Positions 1-6,952 of a stretch of DNA of 41,005 nucleotides are shown one piece after another. The position numbers were made by a program, and so were the translations under genes. Within the stretch, counting starts at the first letter, position 1, and each line of letters opens with the position of its first letter. The stretch comes from Hyperthermus sp. (GTDB lineage Archaea > Thermoproteota > Thermoprotei_A > Sulfolobales > Pyrodictiaceae). The notes beneath the pieces are model-generated. The model saw nothing but the letters and a program-made list of their open reading frames with translations, was not told the origin of the DNA and ran no database searches. Where the stretch lies: positions 1 through 41,005 of the forward strand of contig QNYQ01000016.1 in NCBI GenBank assembly GCA_003978665.1. Reading direction: 5' to 3'.

Positions 1-337
1 CCATAGCAAGGTCTCCCAGCCATATGTCCAGCGAAGTTCCGTTAACACGTGAGCTTAGCCCACATCTATCGCAATAAATCCTAATATTACTACTCCTCCC
101 GGTATCACGGCATGATCTATGGCTAGGAGGAGCCTCTCAGAGGCTATGGGGCCGGGGCCCCATATGTGGTATCTTGCGTAGAAGTTTACCGTGAGACAAC
201 AGCATCCCACAAGCTATGCCACACCTTCCTGGCGCAATACAAATTGTGTAGGTGGATAGGGCATACATACTATTTCGCTTGCAGAGCTAGGATACATGGC
301 GTACCGCTACCATACGGCAGCACATACAATGACCAAG
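1..337. other. Left-edge stretch without a confident gene
   Basis: No gene is supported on the + strand. On the minus strand an open frame runs off the left edge. It reads through an IYCDRCGL segment (a CxxC zinc-ribbon-like pair) and begins near position 85, about nine bases after a purine-rich GGGAGGAG. The only codon at a suitable distance is ATT (83-85), so this would be a rare-start partial gene, or a more conventional start has been lost. Nothing else is recognisable up to the RelE-like gene. Confidence 0.3.
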
Positions 338-619
338 CTATGCCGTGTGCTTGTAGGCTCTGCTCCTGGGGCCTATGAAGTGCACTATAATCGTCCCCGA
401 GGCCCAGTCAACGCTGTAGACGATCCTTATGCCGCCTAAACGGATTCTAAAGGTGCCCTCGAAGCCCCGGAGCTTCTTTAAATCGTACTCCTGGCGGGGT
501 AGGGGATTCTCCTCCAGCGTCTCTAGTACCTCTAGTACTTTAAGCTGGTACTCTCTGGGCAGCTCTTCCAGCGCCCGGGCTGCTCTACGCTTAACCCTTA
601 CCCGGAACCTCTCTGTCAA
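338..619 (-). CDS. relE: RelE/ParE-family toxin
   Basis: This 93-residue basic protein has the layout of RelE/ParE toxins, which in characterised members cleave mRNA in the ribosomal A site (RelE) or poison gyrase (ParE). An N-terminal FRVRVKRRAARALEELP helix is followed by a KKLRGFEGTFRIRLGGIRIVYSVD strand region, and the protein ends in a short beta strand with arginine and tyrosine (RSRAY). The length is normal for the family. The start is TTG with a GGGAGG ribosome site seven bases upstream. The gene lies 13 bases after a small acidic protein, the expected antitoxin-then-toxin order. The RelE fold is a confident call; the target is inferred. Confidence 0.88.
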   Translation of the reverse strand: MTERFRVRVKRRAARALEELPREYQLKVLEVLETLEENPLPRQEYDLKKLRGFEGTFRIRLGGIRIVYSVDWASGTIIVHFIGPRSRAYKHTA

Positions 620-632
620 CGAGAAGCCTCCC

Positions 633-827
633 TTAGCCTCTCAGCAGCTTTCTCCTAATTTCGTCGAGGTCTACAAGCTCGTCCCTAGACTGTATCGCCT
701 CGGCCTCGTCGGGGAGAGGCTCCTCCTCAGCCAGGTCCTTCTCGACCACCAGCCGCAGCATCGACTCGATTTGCGCCAGCCTCCTCTTTATCTCCCGAAT
801 CTCGGATAATAGCTCCGAAGACGACAA
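633..827 (-). CDS. RelB-like antitoxin of the RelE pair
   Basis: A 64-residue acidic protein directly upstream of the RelE-like toxin. A helical coiled-coil segment (ELLSEIREIKRRLAQIESML) is followed by an acidic tail rich in Glu and Asp (AEEEPLPDEAEA) that ends in RRKLLRG. Such tails commonly wrap around RelE toxins. The open frame extends to 905, but the hydrophobic N-terminal extension looks non-coding. I chose TTG at 827 because GGGAGTAGGGG lies just upstream. The antitoxin role rests on size, charge and position; no DNA-binding domain is obvious, so self-regulation is unproven. Confidence 0.7.
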   Translation of the reverse strand: MSSSELLSEIREIKRRLAQIESMLRLVVEKDLAEEEPLPDEAEAIQSRDELVDLDEIRRKLLRG

Positions 828-964
828 CCCCCTACTCCCAAGCAGAGCACTCCACCCAGTTCCTAAAAATCCCTTCACGAGCAGCAATGATATCCATATA
901 TGCATGCAGGGTAGAAGGAGGGCTGTATTTGTTATCGGGTCTTATCGGTACGTTTCTGGTGACG

Positions 965-1297
965 CTAGGCGAGTCTTATCGCGTTTTTCGAGTGTTTGAG
1001 CCACGTCTCTTTCCTCTCCTTGTACACGAAGTGTATCTCGAGCGGGTGGTGTACTGGGAGGTTTGCTAGTTCCTCGATCCTGGTCTTGGTCTCTGCCTCT
1101 TCGCGCGGTGTTTGGGGGGGTTTGCTCGTGGCCACTAGTAGGTCGAGGTCGCTTGACGCGGTATAGTTGCCCTCAGCGATGCTGCCTATTACGTAGATTT
1201 CTGCATCAGGGTATAGCTGCTTAATGGCTTCTACTACTCCCTGTATCCATTCTCTCCATTCACGTAGCATTCTAGCCCTTTCCGCTAGCAGGCTCAC
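965..1297 (-). CDS. MNT-type minimal nucleotidyltransferase
   Basis: A 110-residue protein of the minimal nucleotidyltransferase (MNT, pol-beta) superfamily. The signature is GS at residues 38-39 followed by SDLDLLV, giving D50 and D52 as metal-binding aspartates. The start overlaps the end of the HEPN gene by 26 bases, so the two are translationally coupled. In characterised MNT/HEPN pairs the MNT protein is the antitoxin and neutralises the HEPN RNase, in some systems by AMPylating or polyadenylylating it. The sequence shows the catalytic motif is intact; the antitoxin role follows from family context. Confidence 0.88.
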   Translation of the reverse strand: MSLLAERARMLREWREWIQGVVEAIKQLYPDAEIYVIGSIAEGNYTASSDLDLLVATSKPPQTPREEAETKTRIEELANLPVHHPLEIHFVYKERKETWLKHSKNAIRLA

Positions 1298-1706
1298 GGC
1301 TTTCGCCTCCCTCTACCCTCTCTATGAGCGAGAGTGTTTTCTCGGCTATTGTTATGAGTGCTTCGGAGTCTTCGCGGTCATACTGCTTGGGGGCGTATCT
1401 TGCAATAAGGTAGGCGTCTTCTAGCTCTGATAGGAGGGACCGGTGCTCCCTAATGAACTCCTCTATTCTATCCCCGGTTTCTTTCCCACTTATCCTTCGC
1501 AGCTCTCCTAGTAGCAGTCGGATTCCATGGATTCTTGGATGGTACCCTGCTAGGTGGAGAAGTGCTGCTTTTATGCGAAGCTGGACTGCCTGCTCAGCTA
1601 GGAACACCGCTATGTCGTATCGTTGCTTCTGATGGGCTTCTCTGGCCAGCTCCAGGAACCACTTGCTCCTCGTAACCATTAACCTGTATTCCTCTATGCG
1701 TCTCAC
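1272..1706 (-). CDS. HEPN-domain protein, probable RNase toxin of the MNT pair
   Basis: A 144-residue all-helical protein matching the archaeal HEPN family. It has an N-terminal WFLELAREAHQKQRYDIAVFLAEQAVQ helix pair, a YHPRIHGIRLLLGEL segment typical of this family, and a late ARYAPKQYDRED motif followed by a helix. HEPN proteins paired with MNT proteins often act as toxin RNases. The usual R-x4-6-H catalytic motif is not plain here, so activity is uncertain. The start is GTG at 1706. The MNT gene follows with an overlap. A perfect 16-base palindrome lies 11 bases upstream of the start. Confidence 0.85.
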   Translation of the reverse strand: MRRIEEYRLMVTRSKWFLELAREAHQKQRYDIAVFLAEQAVQLRIKAALLHLAGYHPRIHGIRLLLGELRRISGKETGDRIEEFIREHRSLLSELEDAYLIARYAPKQYDREDSEALITIAEKTLSLIERVEGGESREPASGKG

Positions 1707-1716
1707 GCCTCAGAGC

Positions 1717-1732
1717 ACCCCCTGCAGGGGGT
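1717..1732. repeat. Perfect 16-base palindrome upstream of HEPN/MNT
   Basis: ACCCCCTGCAGGGGGT is a perfect palindrome placed 11 bases before the HEPN start codon. It is followed at 1733-1756 by a second, slightly imperfect inverted repeat (CCTTGGGG / CCCCTAGG). Position and symmetry suit an operator for autoregulation of the HEPN/MNT operon or a hairpin in its leader. This function is inference. Confidence 0.55.
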
Positions 1733-2569
1733 CCTTGGGGGAAAAGTGCCCCTAGGAGACTTGGGGCCGTGGTTTCCTGGGCTTGTGTGTGGTGTGCCTG
1801 CTTATTCTATGGCCTATGGTGCTTGGCGGGATTGTATTACTCACCGGGTCTCTGGGAGCCAGGATGTATTAGCTGGTGGGGGGACAGCAAGCGAGGGAGA
1901 TGAAGCACCGAGCAATGCTGTATGCTATGGTTCATTGTCCTTCACAGGCTAGTGACGGGGATGATGTTACTTGGATTTCAGTATTTAGCTTCATTATCCT
2001 CTCAAACATGTCTCCTGTACCCCTTGAGAATCTATGAGGTCCCGCCGTGCGGGGGTCCGCCTGCTGGATAAATATGGGGATAGGTCTTCGCCGAGTATCT
2101 TCAAAATAATCTTATATTTATCCTGAGTCTCTCTGCCTCGGGGTTCAGGTCATATGATGTGGTAATCAATATGTCTAGGCTGCCTGCCGTAGCGGACTTG
2201 TTCTCGGCAGCACTGCCTAGTTACATAGGCCTTAACTCGGGAATAAGGCTTCTGGCCGCGCGTGCAATTGTATCCGCTGCTTCTCGCCAAGTATCACGCG
2301 GCCTCCGGAGGCCACTTAGCCATCATACGTCTATCGTTACTAGCCACTTCTAGCCACGGGCGTCTTCTCAGCGATCTCAGGGAATGCCTTGTTCTCCAAG
2401 TCTTCTCTTACCTCGGCGTGTAGGTTATGTTTCTGAAGCTGATCTAGTATTTGGCCTCCCGCCGCCGTCTATAAGGGCGTGCCTGGCCTCGTAGTGCGTG
2501 GGCGCGGGGTAAATGTAATACGTTACCTCTGTGCTGTATGTGCTACGGGCTGGAGGGTGGCTTGTTCCC
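1733..2569. other. Gene-poor stretch with decayed coding remnants
   Basis: No intact gene is supported here. Short open frames have no family resemblance and no good ribosome sites. Around 2340-2531 on the minus strand, two adjacent frames together read like one protein end (see the separate entry). The stretch separates two toxin-antitoxin modules and is plausibly a scar of insertion and loss. The open frame at 1746-1952 is not convincing as a gene; its small polar C-terminal part vaguely recalls a transposon protein end, but I cannot support that. Confidence 0.4.
2340..2531 (-). pseudogene. Possible frameshifted C-terminal gene remnant
   Basis: Read on the minus strand, one frame gives YIYPAPTHYEARHALIDGG, then a different frame gives GGQILDQLQKHNLHAEV, continues for about 20 more well-composed residues, and stops at 2340. 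The second frame opens directly after a stop codon and has no start, so joining the two needs a one-base correction near 2458. The composition is protein-like. The upstream part would lie antisense to the VapB gene, so if real the gene has been overwritten or truncated. I do not recognise the family. Confidence 0.3.
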
Positions 2570-2800
2570 TTGAGTGTGGTTATTAGTGTTAGGGTGCCGA
2601 GGAGGCTTAGGGAGGAGATGAGGAGGCTGGGTGGCGATGTTAACTGGAGCGAGGAGATTAGGAGGTTCCTTGAGGAGAGGGTTAGGGAGCTGCGTAGGAA
2701 GCGTGTGTTGGAGGAGGCTAGGAGGGTTATAGAGAGGCTTCCGGAGGCTCTGCGCGGCACTGCGGCCGGGTATGTGAGGGAGGATCGTGATAGTGGTTGA
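2570..2800 (+). CDS. vapB: VapB-type antitoxin
   Basis: A small protein (76 residues from the chosen TTG) that opens with VVISVRVPRRLREEM, the ribbon-helix-helix start of VapB/CopG antitoxins. A NWSEEIRRFLEERVRELRRKR helix and a C-terminal stretch for toxin binding follow. The open frame begins at 2531, but the first 13 codons do not fit the family. TTG at 2570 has GGAGGGTGG upstream; GTG at 2576 is an alternative. Its 3' end overlaps the VapC gene by 14 bases, the usual coupled arrangement. VapB proteins bind their own promoter and inhibit VapC. Confidence 0.85.
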   Translation: MSVVISVRVPRRLREEMRRLGGDVNWSEEIRRFLEERVRELRRKRVLEEARRVIERLPEALRGTAAGYVREDRDSG

Positions 2801-3392
2801 TGCTTCCGCGCTGGCAAAGTACCTGCTTCGCGAAGAGGGGTGGCGTAGTGTTGAGAGGTATTTGGAGCGTGGAGTGTACTCGGTGAGCTATGTCGTCAAG
2901 GAGGTTGCGAACGCTGTTTGGAAACACTCCGTAGTGCATGGCAGGATAGATGCTAGCCTAGCCTTAGAGCTCTATAGGGTGTTGAAGATGCTTATAGGCG
3001 ATGTAGTGGTATTAGAGCCCCAGGAAAACTACCTGGATGAGGCTGTAAGAATAGCTTTCGAGAACAGTGTGACAGTGTACGATGCACTATACATAGCGCA
3101 GGCGCTAAGCAAGGGAGAGCTCCTAACCGCCGACACCCGGCAAGCCAGGGTTGCTAGAATGCTAGGAGTGGTGGTCCACGAGGTGTGTAGAGTTAATCAA
3201 GCTACATGGACGCCATCCAACATCACAACACGAGGAGAGTCTTGGAAGCCCTTGGAGAGAGAACACATAGGAGGGGCTCACGCCTCTAGGCAGGCTACTA
3301 GGAAGAGAGACGAAGACACGTCGAAGGGTTGCCTGGAGGTCGCGGAGTGCATAGGACTAAAAAGCACCATAAGTGGGGTTCGAGCGTGTTGA
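2787..3392 (+). CDS. vapC: VapC-type PIN-domain ribonuclease toxin, with long C-terminal extension
   Basis: A PIN-domain endoribonuclease with the expected acidic active-site residues: D5 (IVVDAS), E39 (VKEVANAVW), D99 (VYDALYIAQAL) and D116 (LLTADTRQARVA). VapC toxins cut tRNA or rRNA using Mg2+. The PIN domain ends near residue 133 (VVVHEV), where family members normally stop. The frame continues for about 68 residues of low-similarity, polar, basic sequence, suggesting that the native stop was lost and the frame now reads into former intergenic DNA. The start is GTG with GAGGGAGG upstream. The catalytic part looks intact; the tail's effect is unknown. Confidence 0.9.
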   Translation: MIVVDASALAKYLLREEGWRSVERYLERGVYSVSYVVKEVANAVWKHSVVHGRIDASLALELYRVLKMLIGDVVVLEPQENYLDEAVRIAFENSVTVYDALYIAQALSKGELLTADTRQARVARMLGVVVHEVCRVNQATWTPSNITTRGESWKPLEREHIGGAHASRQATRKRDEDTSKGCLEVAECIGLKSTISGVRAC

Positions 3393-3588
3393 CCCATTGT
3401 AGCCCCATGTTGTAGGAGTATGCCGTGAGACTTTAATCGGTGTAACAACATTGCAGTATAGCCTAGCCGTATCAGCCCACGCAAACTTCAGACAAAACTG
3501 CTAGTCATAGACGTGTATCATGGCATGATACCTGGAGCATGCATTTTCAGCTGAGGGTTTTCCAGAGAAGCGTCGTGTAGGGGGTTGA

Positions 3589-4005
3589 CTAGCCTTCTAT
3601 GGTCTTTTGGCTTCGGGTGTGATTGGGTTCTCTGTTGGTGTTGCGTGCGCCAAGGTAGAGTATTCTTGATTTCCTCGTGTCTATATAGTAGCTGAGTATT
3701 CTCCTGTCTCCCTGTATCGTGAGGGTGGGTGTGGAACCGTCCATTATGGCCTCTAGTATCTCGGCTCCTAGGACTGCTACTTCTCCTGGCGTGCTGGCTA
3801 CGGAGCATTTTGAGTCGAGAAGCCTGCAGATCCTCTTGCCCCACCAGCCTGGCGGGGCCACTACCCCGTCGAGCTCGTGTGCTAGTACCAGGGCTTCTGC
3901 GAGCTCGCTGACCAGGCTGGCTCCGCGTATGGGGGAGGCTACCCTGTAGGGTTCTGGTAGGGCTAGGCCGAGCATGTGTTGGGGAGCGGGCTTTAGGGGT
4001 TCCAA
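3589..4005 (-). CDS. Hypothetical protein
   Basis: A 138-residue protein I do not recognise. It begins at TTG with GGTGGG upstream, preceded by a good TATA box. It has a proline-rich N-terminus, then alternating helix and strand segments (SLVSELAEALVLAHELDGVVAPPGWWG, CSVASTPGEVAVLGAEILEAIMDG), a probable strand region (TLTIQGDRRILSYYID) and a basic polar tail. No signal peptide or membrane segment is evident. Codon use resembles its neighbours. It lies alone downstream of the TrmY-like gene with its own promoter. A longer frame over the same bases (3518-4024) is a shadow. Confidence 0.6.
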   Translation of the reverse strand: MEPLKPAPQHMLGLALPEPYRVASPIRGASLVSELAEALVLAHELDGVVAPPGWWGKRICRLLDSKCSVASTPGEVAVLGAEILEAIMDGSTPTLTIQGDRRILSYYIDTRKSRILYLGARNTNREPNHTRSQKTIEG

Positions 4006-4044
4006 GAGCCCACCACTCTATCATAGTGGAGGAGCGCGGTGGCT

Positions 4045-4056
4045 GCTTATAAGCGT
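4045..4056 (-). promoter_or_regulatory. TATA box for the 3589-4005 gene
   Basis: CGCTTATAAGC on the minus strand is a good archaeal TATA element. It lies about 40 bases before the TTG start at 4005 and would place transcription initiation near 4022, leaving a short leader that contains the GGTGGG ribosome site. The stretch up to 4179 otherwise shows only G/T-rich sequence with short T-runs. Confidence 0.55.
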
Positions 4057-4179
4057 GGGGGTTTTAGGCTATGCCACTCCAAAAACCCCTCTGAATCGTT
4101 GGTGGGTCGGGAGCCTGGCTTCGCTCATCCCCCTTTTCCTCTTCTACGCGCTAACCGGCGTGATGGTGGTCTGCCGCTT

Positions 4180-4884
4180 TTAACCCTCCTCATCCCCTCC
4201 GCCGGCTATGCTTGCAATGTGTAGGTTTATGTAGCTTATTACTGATGTTGTGAGGTAGGCGTGGCAGCCTATGCTTGCAACGTGGTCTGCGTGGTGTGCT
4301 GCATGGATTGGCGGATCTTCTCGTGTGCCTATAATGAATAATATCTTCTCTCTGCCCCATATCTTTTTCAGCGTGTGTAGGGGTTTTGCACCTTCTTTTA
4401 GGAGGATCCTGGTGTAGCCGTGTTGTTTCATGCAGATTAGTATTCGGGATAGTGTCGCATGTGTTACGGGGCACTTGTTTTTTCTTAGCGCGTTGAGGAG
4501 TAGCTGTGATGATTCATGCTCGTAGTGCATTGTCTCGGGCAGGCATTGTTTATTGAAGATTATTGTGGCCTGCTCTCCTCCACCACCCGTGTCTATGTGG
4601 AGGAGTAGGGCGCTGCCGTTGTATCTGCCTGTAGGATAGAGGGCGGCGAGGAGGCCTCGGGCCGCAATGTCCAGTCTCCCGTAGTTGACTAGGCCACTCC
4701 ACCTACGCGGCAGCTGCTGGGCTGGCGGTAGTGTAGCGTAGAGGAGCCATGTTATCCTCGGGAGGGATGAGAGGACCGTGCATACGCTGCCTCCCATCCT
4801 ATGAGCGTTCATTCCCGCGTCTACCGCTGCCCAAGGCTCCTCCGAAAAGAGGCTTGCGCCTTGGGAGTCTCCCCTCGCAGACAC
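4180..4884 (-). CDS. TrmY-like (DUF358) SPOUT RNA methyltransferase
   Basis: The protein resembles TrmY, the archaeal SPOUT enzyme that methylates N1 of pseudouridine 54 in tRNA. Evidence is a GRLDIAARGLLAAL segment (family GRLD..aR), a beta strand with LLLHIDTGGGGEQATIIF, and a C-terminal LFIIGTREDPP..SIGCHAYLTTSVISYINLHI matching the SAM-binding trefoil knot. It is divergent: the usual GDHIG-type loop reads GTREDPP. The N-terminus is uncertain. GTG at 4884 gives 234 residues with about 35 unaligned residues, and ATG at 4808 is a possible later start. It follows S26e by 13 bases, so the two probably share a transcript. Confidence 0.65.
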   Translation of the reverse strand: MSARGDSQGASLFSEEPWAAVDAGMNAHRMGGSVCTVLSSLPRITWLLYATLPPAQQLPRRWSGLVNYGRLDIAARGLLAALYPTGRYNGSALLLHIDTGGGGEQATIIFNKQCLPETMHYEHESSQLLLNALRKNKCPVTHATLSRILICMKQHGYTRILLKEGAKPLHTLKKIWGREKILFIIGTREDPPIHAAHHADHVASIGCHAYLTTSVISYINLHIASIAGGGDEEG

Positions 4885-4897
4885 TACTGGTTGCTGC

Positions 4898-5188
4898 TTA
4901 GATTACCGGGCCCTTGATCACTTTCCTCTCCTCTTCAGGCCTCACCTTTACTATGCCATAGTGTACTGCGCAGCTCACACAGTAGCATTTCTCGACCGGG
5001 TACCTCATTATTATTGCTCCCTTCTTCTCCAGCTCCCTGGCCAGCTGGGGGTCTATTGGCGTGTACCACCTGGTTACACATATTGCTTTATCCCTCGGTA
5101 TTAACCTGCCACAGTTGTCGCATTGGACTGTTTTCGTGTGGCCTTTAGCCCCCTTGTGCCTACCCCTATTCTGCCTCTTCTTAGGCAT
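4898..5188 (-). CDS. rps26e: Small ribosomal subunit protein eS26 (S26e)
   Basis: A 96-residue zinc-binding protein of the 30S subunit, found in crenarchaea and eukaryotes, where it sits near the mRNA exit channel. It starts MPKKRQNRGRHKGAKGH, continues CDNCGRLIPRDKAI, and has CVSCAVHYGIVKV, giving two CxxC pairs for zinc. The frame is open to 5464, but homologues start at the MPKKRQ methionine (ATG at 5188). A TATA element lies about 45 bases upstream. The TrmY-like gene follows on the same strand, an informative pairing of a ribosomal gene with an RNA modifier. Confidence 0.95.
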   Translation of the reverse strand: MPKKRQNRGRHKGAKGHTKTVQCDNCGRLIPRDKAICVTRWYTPIDPQLARELEKKGAIIMRYPVEKCYCVSCAVHYGIVKVRPEEERKVIKGPVI

Positions 5189-5227
5189 AGCCTTTGCCCC
5201 GGGATGAGCGTAGGGGTTTAAGTGGCC

Positions 5228-5239
5228 ATATTTTAAGCT
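5228..5239 (-). promoter_or_regulatory. AT-rich promoter element between divergent S26e and HD genes
   Basis: The short stretch CATATTTTAAGC reads GCTTAAAATATG on the minus strand, a suitable TATA box about 45 bases before the S26e ATG. A second TTTAAG-like element lies at 5218-5222. The divergent HD gene starts at 5270, so the same AT-rich island may also serve the + strand. Everything around it is GC-rich. Confidence 0.5.
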
Positions 5240-5269
5240 AAGCCCCGGGCCCTTCTGACCCCCCGGGGA

Positions 5270-6826
5270 GTGTCTTGGGCTTTGGCTCGAATACACTGCG
5301 GGCGTGTTAAGAGCTTTAAGGACCCCGTGCACGGCTACTGCGACCTCTGTGACTCCGTGGCCAGCATGGTTGACGTGTGGGTTGTCCAGAGGCTTAGATG
5401 GATCCGGCAGACAGCGTTCGCCAACCTTGTCTACCATGGGATGGAGCACTCTAGGTTTAACCATAGTCTAGGCGTCGCCCATCTAGCCCGCGAGGTGTTA
5501 TCGTTTGTTGCCGGAAACACTAGGCTCTACTATAGCCATGCACCCGGCATGGATCTCGCCGAGGCTCTTTTAAACTCTGTCGAAATGTTTCAGCTGGCTT
5601 CGCTCATACATGACATAGGCCATTTGCCCTTCAGCCACGCGTCCGAGGCTGGTATTCTTGAGGCGCGCAGCGTGTTTGAGGTTGAAGGCTTTGAGCGTGT
5701 TCCCCCACGCCACGAAGAGTACACCTATAGCTTAATCCCGCTCGTAGCCAGTATCGCTGAGGATTACGGCATTGAGCCTGTTTTCACAAGCAGTGTTGCA
5801 GACGACCTGTCGCTCATTCTACGGGGAGTCTCAGGCGGCAAGGGTATTAGCGTGTTTGCCACCAGCTGGTGTGTGACGAGTATCCTTAACAGGCTTTTAG
5901 CCGGTGGCCTTGACATAGATCGTGTCGACTACCTGCTGCGCGACAGCATCTACGCGGGCGTCCGCTACGGTGTATTTGATGCTGACCGCTTGATTAGAGT
6001 GATCCTGGCCACGCCGATGGAGATCGAGTATAGGGAGGATAATGGAGGCGGGTATAGTATAGGAGTTAGCCCCGAGTACTCGTGCAGTATAGCAGTGATG
6101 GATAAAGGGCTTAGCATTGTTGAGAGCTTCCTCCTGGCAAGGTTTTACATGCATAGAGAGGTCTATCAGCATAGAGTTGTAGAAGCCTACAACTCCCTTT
6201 ACGCCCGCCTCTTCGGCCTAATGGCACGCGACGGCATTATCAGTGTGGGGGATGAGACCGGCTCCTCCACGATAGCCATCCCCTTGCCTGTAGATCTGGA
6301 AAGGATGCGCAGGGATGCCTTAGACCTATGGGCTAGACTGGATGATATAGAAGTGCTTAATGTGCTGAGGAGCATAGTCCACGGTGTCCTAGGGGCAGGT
6401 GAAGATACCAGGCTTCTGGCTGAAATGCTGCTGGGGAGGAGGCATCCAAGAGTAGTCTCTGTGATCGAGGATCGAAGGCTGTGGTCAGCTTATCGTGCCG
6501 TGCTTCAGGGCGCCAGGGTTGCGGGCAATGTTGACGAGTTGTTGAGGGATGTTGTCGAGTTTCAGAGGGAGAACCCACTTGTGATCGTCAGGCCCCTGGA
6601 GACTGATGTTGTAAGCTTCGGCCAAGTGAACATGTTCTATAGGAAGGAGGGGAGAATTAAGCCTCTAGGCCAAGGCCCTGAATCATCCAGGGTGGCTAAG
6701 CTGGCTGAGCTCGGCCTCTGGAGGGTTGCGGTCTACGCCGTAAAGGGCTATGAGGGTAAAGCCGAGAAGGTTGTAGACTTGCTTAGCGAAGCTAAAAGAG
6801 AGCTGGGTAGTGTTGAAAGGAGCTAG
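5270..6826 (+). CDS. HD-superfamily phosphohydrolase (COG1078-like)
   Basis: A 518-residue metal-dependent phosphohydrolase of the dGTPase/SAMHD1-like HD group. Near the N-terminus it has KSFKDPVHGYCDL, typical of COG1078. The HD metal site is H65 (RFNHSLGVAHLARE), H114-D115 (SLIHDIGHLPFSH), and a later aspartate in GGLDIDRVDYLLRDSIYAGVRYG. Family members hydrolyse nucleoside triphosphates, so a role in nucleotide-pool control is likely, but the substrate cannot be read from sequence. GTG at 5270 is used; GTG at 5306, just before KSFKDP, is an alternative. It is 126 bases upstream of the TIP49 gene. Confidence 0.9.
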   Translation: MSWALARIHCGRVKSFKDPVHGYCDLCDSVASMVDVWVVQRLRWIRQTAFANLVYHGMEHSRFNHSLGVAHLAREVLSFVAGNTRLYYSHAPGMDLAEALLNSVEMFQLASLIHDIGHLPFSHASEAGILEARSVFEVEGFERVPPRHEEYTYSLIPLVASIAEDYGIEPVFTSSVADDLSLILRGVSGGKGISVFATSWCVTSILNRLLAGGLDIDRVDYLLRDSIYAGVRYGVFDADRLIRVILATPMEIEYREDNGGGYSIGVSPEYSCSIAVMDKGLSIVESFLLARFYMHREVYQHRVVEAYNSLYARLFGLMARDGIISVGDETGSSTIAIPLPVDLERMRRDALDLWARLDDIEVLNVLRSIVHGVLGAGEDTRLLAEMLLGRRHPRVVSVIEDRRLWSAYRAVLQGARVAGNVDELLRDVVEFQRENPLVIVRPLETDVVSFGQVNMFYRKEGRIKPLGQGPESSRVAKLAELGLWRVAVYAVKGYEGKAEKVVDLLSEAKRELGSVERS

Positions 6827-6952
6827 CCAGGCTTACGCTGAGGCTCGGGAGAAAAGGTTTTGTAGAAGTAAGCCCTGCAAGGCTACCCTACTTGACAAGG
6901 AGAAGATGGAAGTTCCATAGCTCCCTTAGGCTTTAGGGCGAGGGGATGGCTA

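Noticed and set aside
1746-1952. Possible transposase (TnpB-like) C-terminal remnant
   Set aside because: Only vague compositional similarity; no zinc-ribbon or RuvC-like motif is visible.
2425-2817. Minus-strand 130-residue frame antisense to vapB
   Set aside because: Most of it is a low-complexity Ser/Leu/Thr shadow of the purine-rich vapB gene; only its last part contributes to the remnant at 2340-2531.
3518-4024. 168-residue minus-strand frame overlapping the 3589-4005 gene
   Set aside because: It is rich in Arg, Pro, Ser and His as typical of a shadow frame, and the other frame has a better start and ribosome site.
4898-5464. 188-residue S26e with a 92-residue N-terminal extension
   Set aside because: Homologues start at MPKKRQ; the extension lies over the promoter region and the divergent HD gene.
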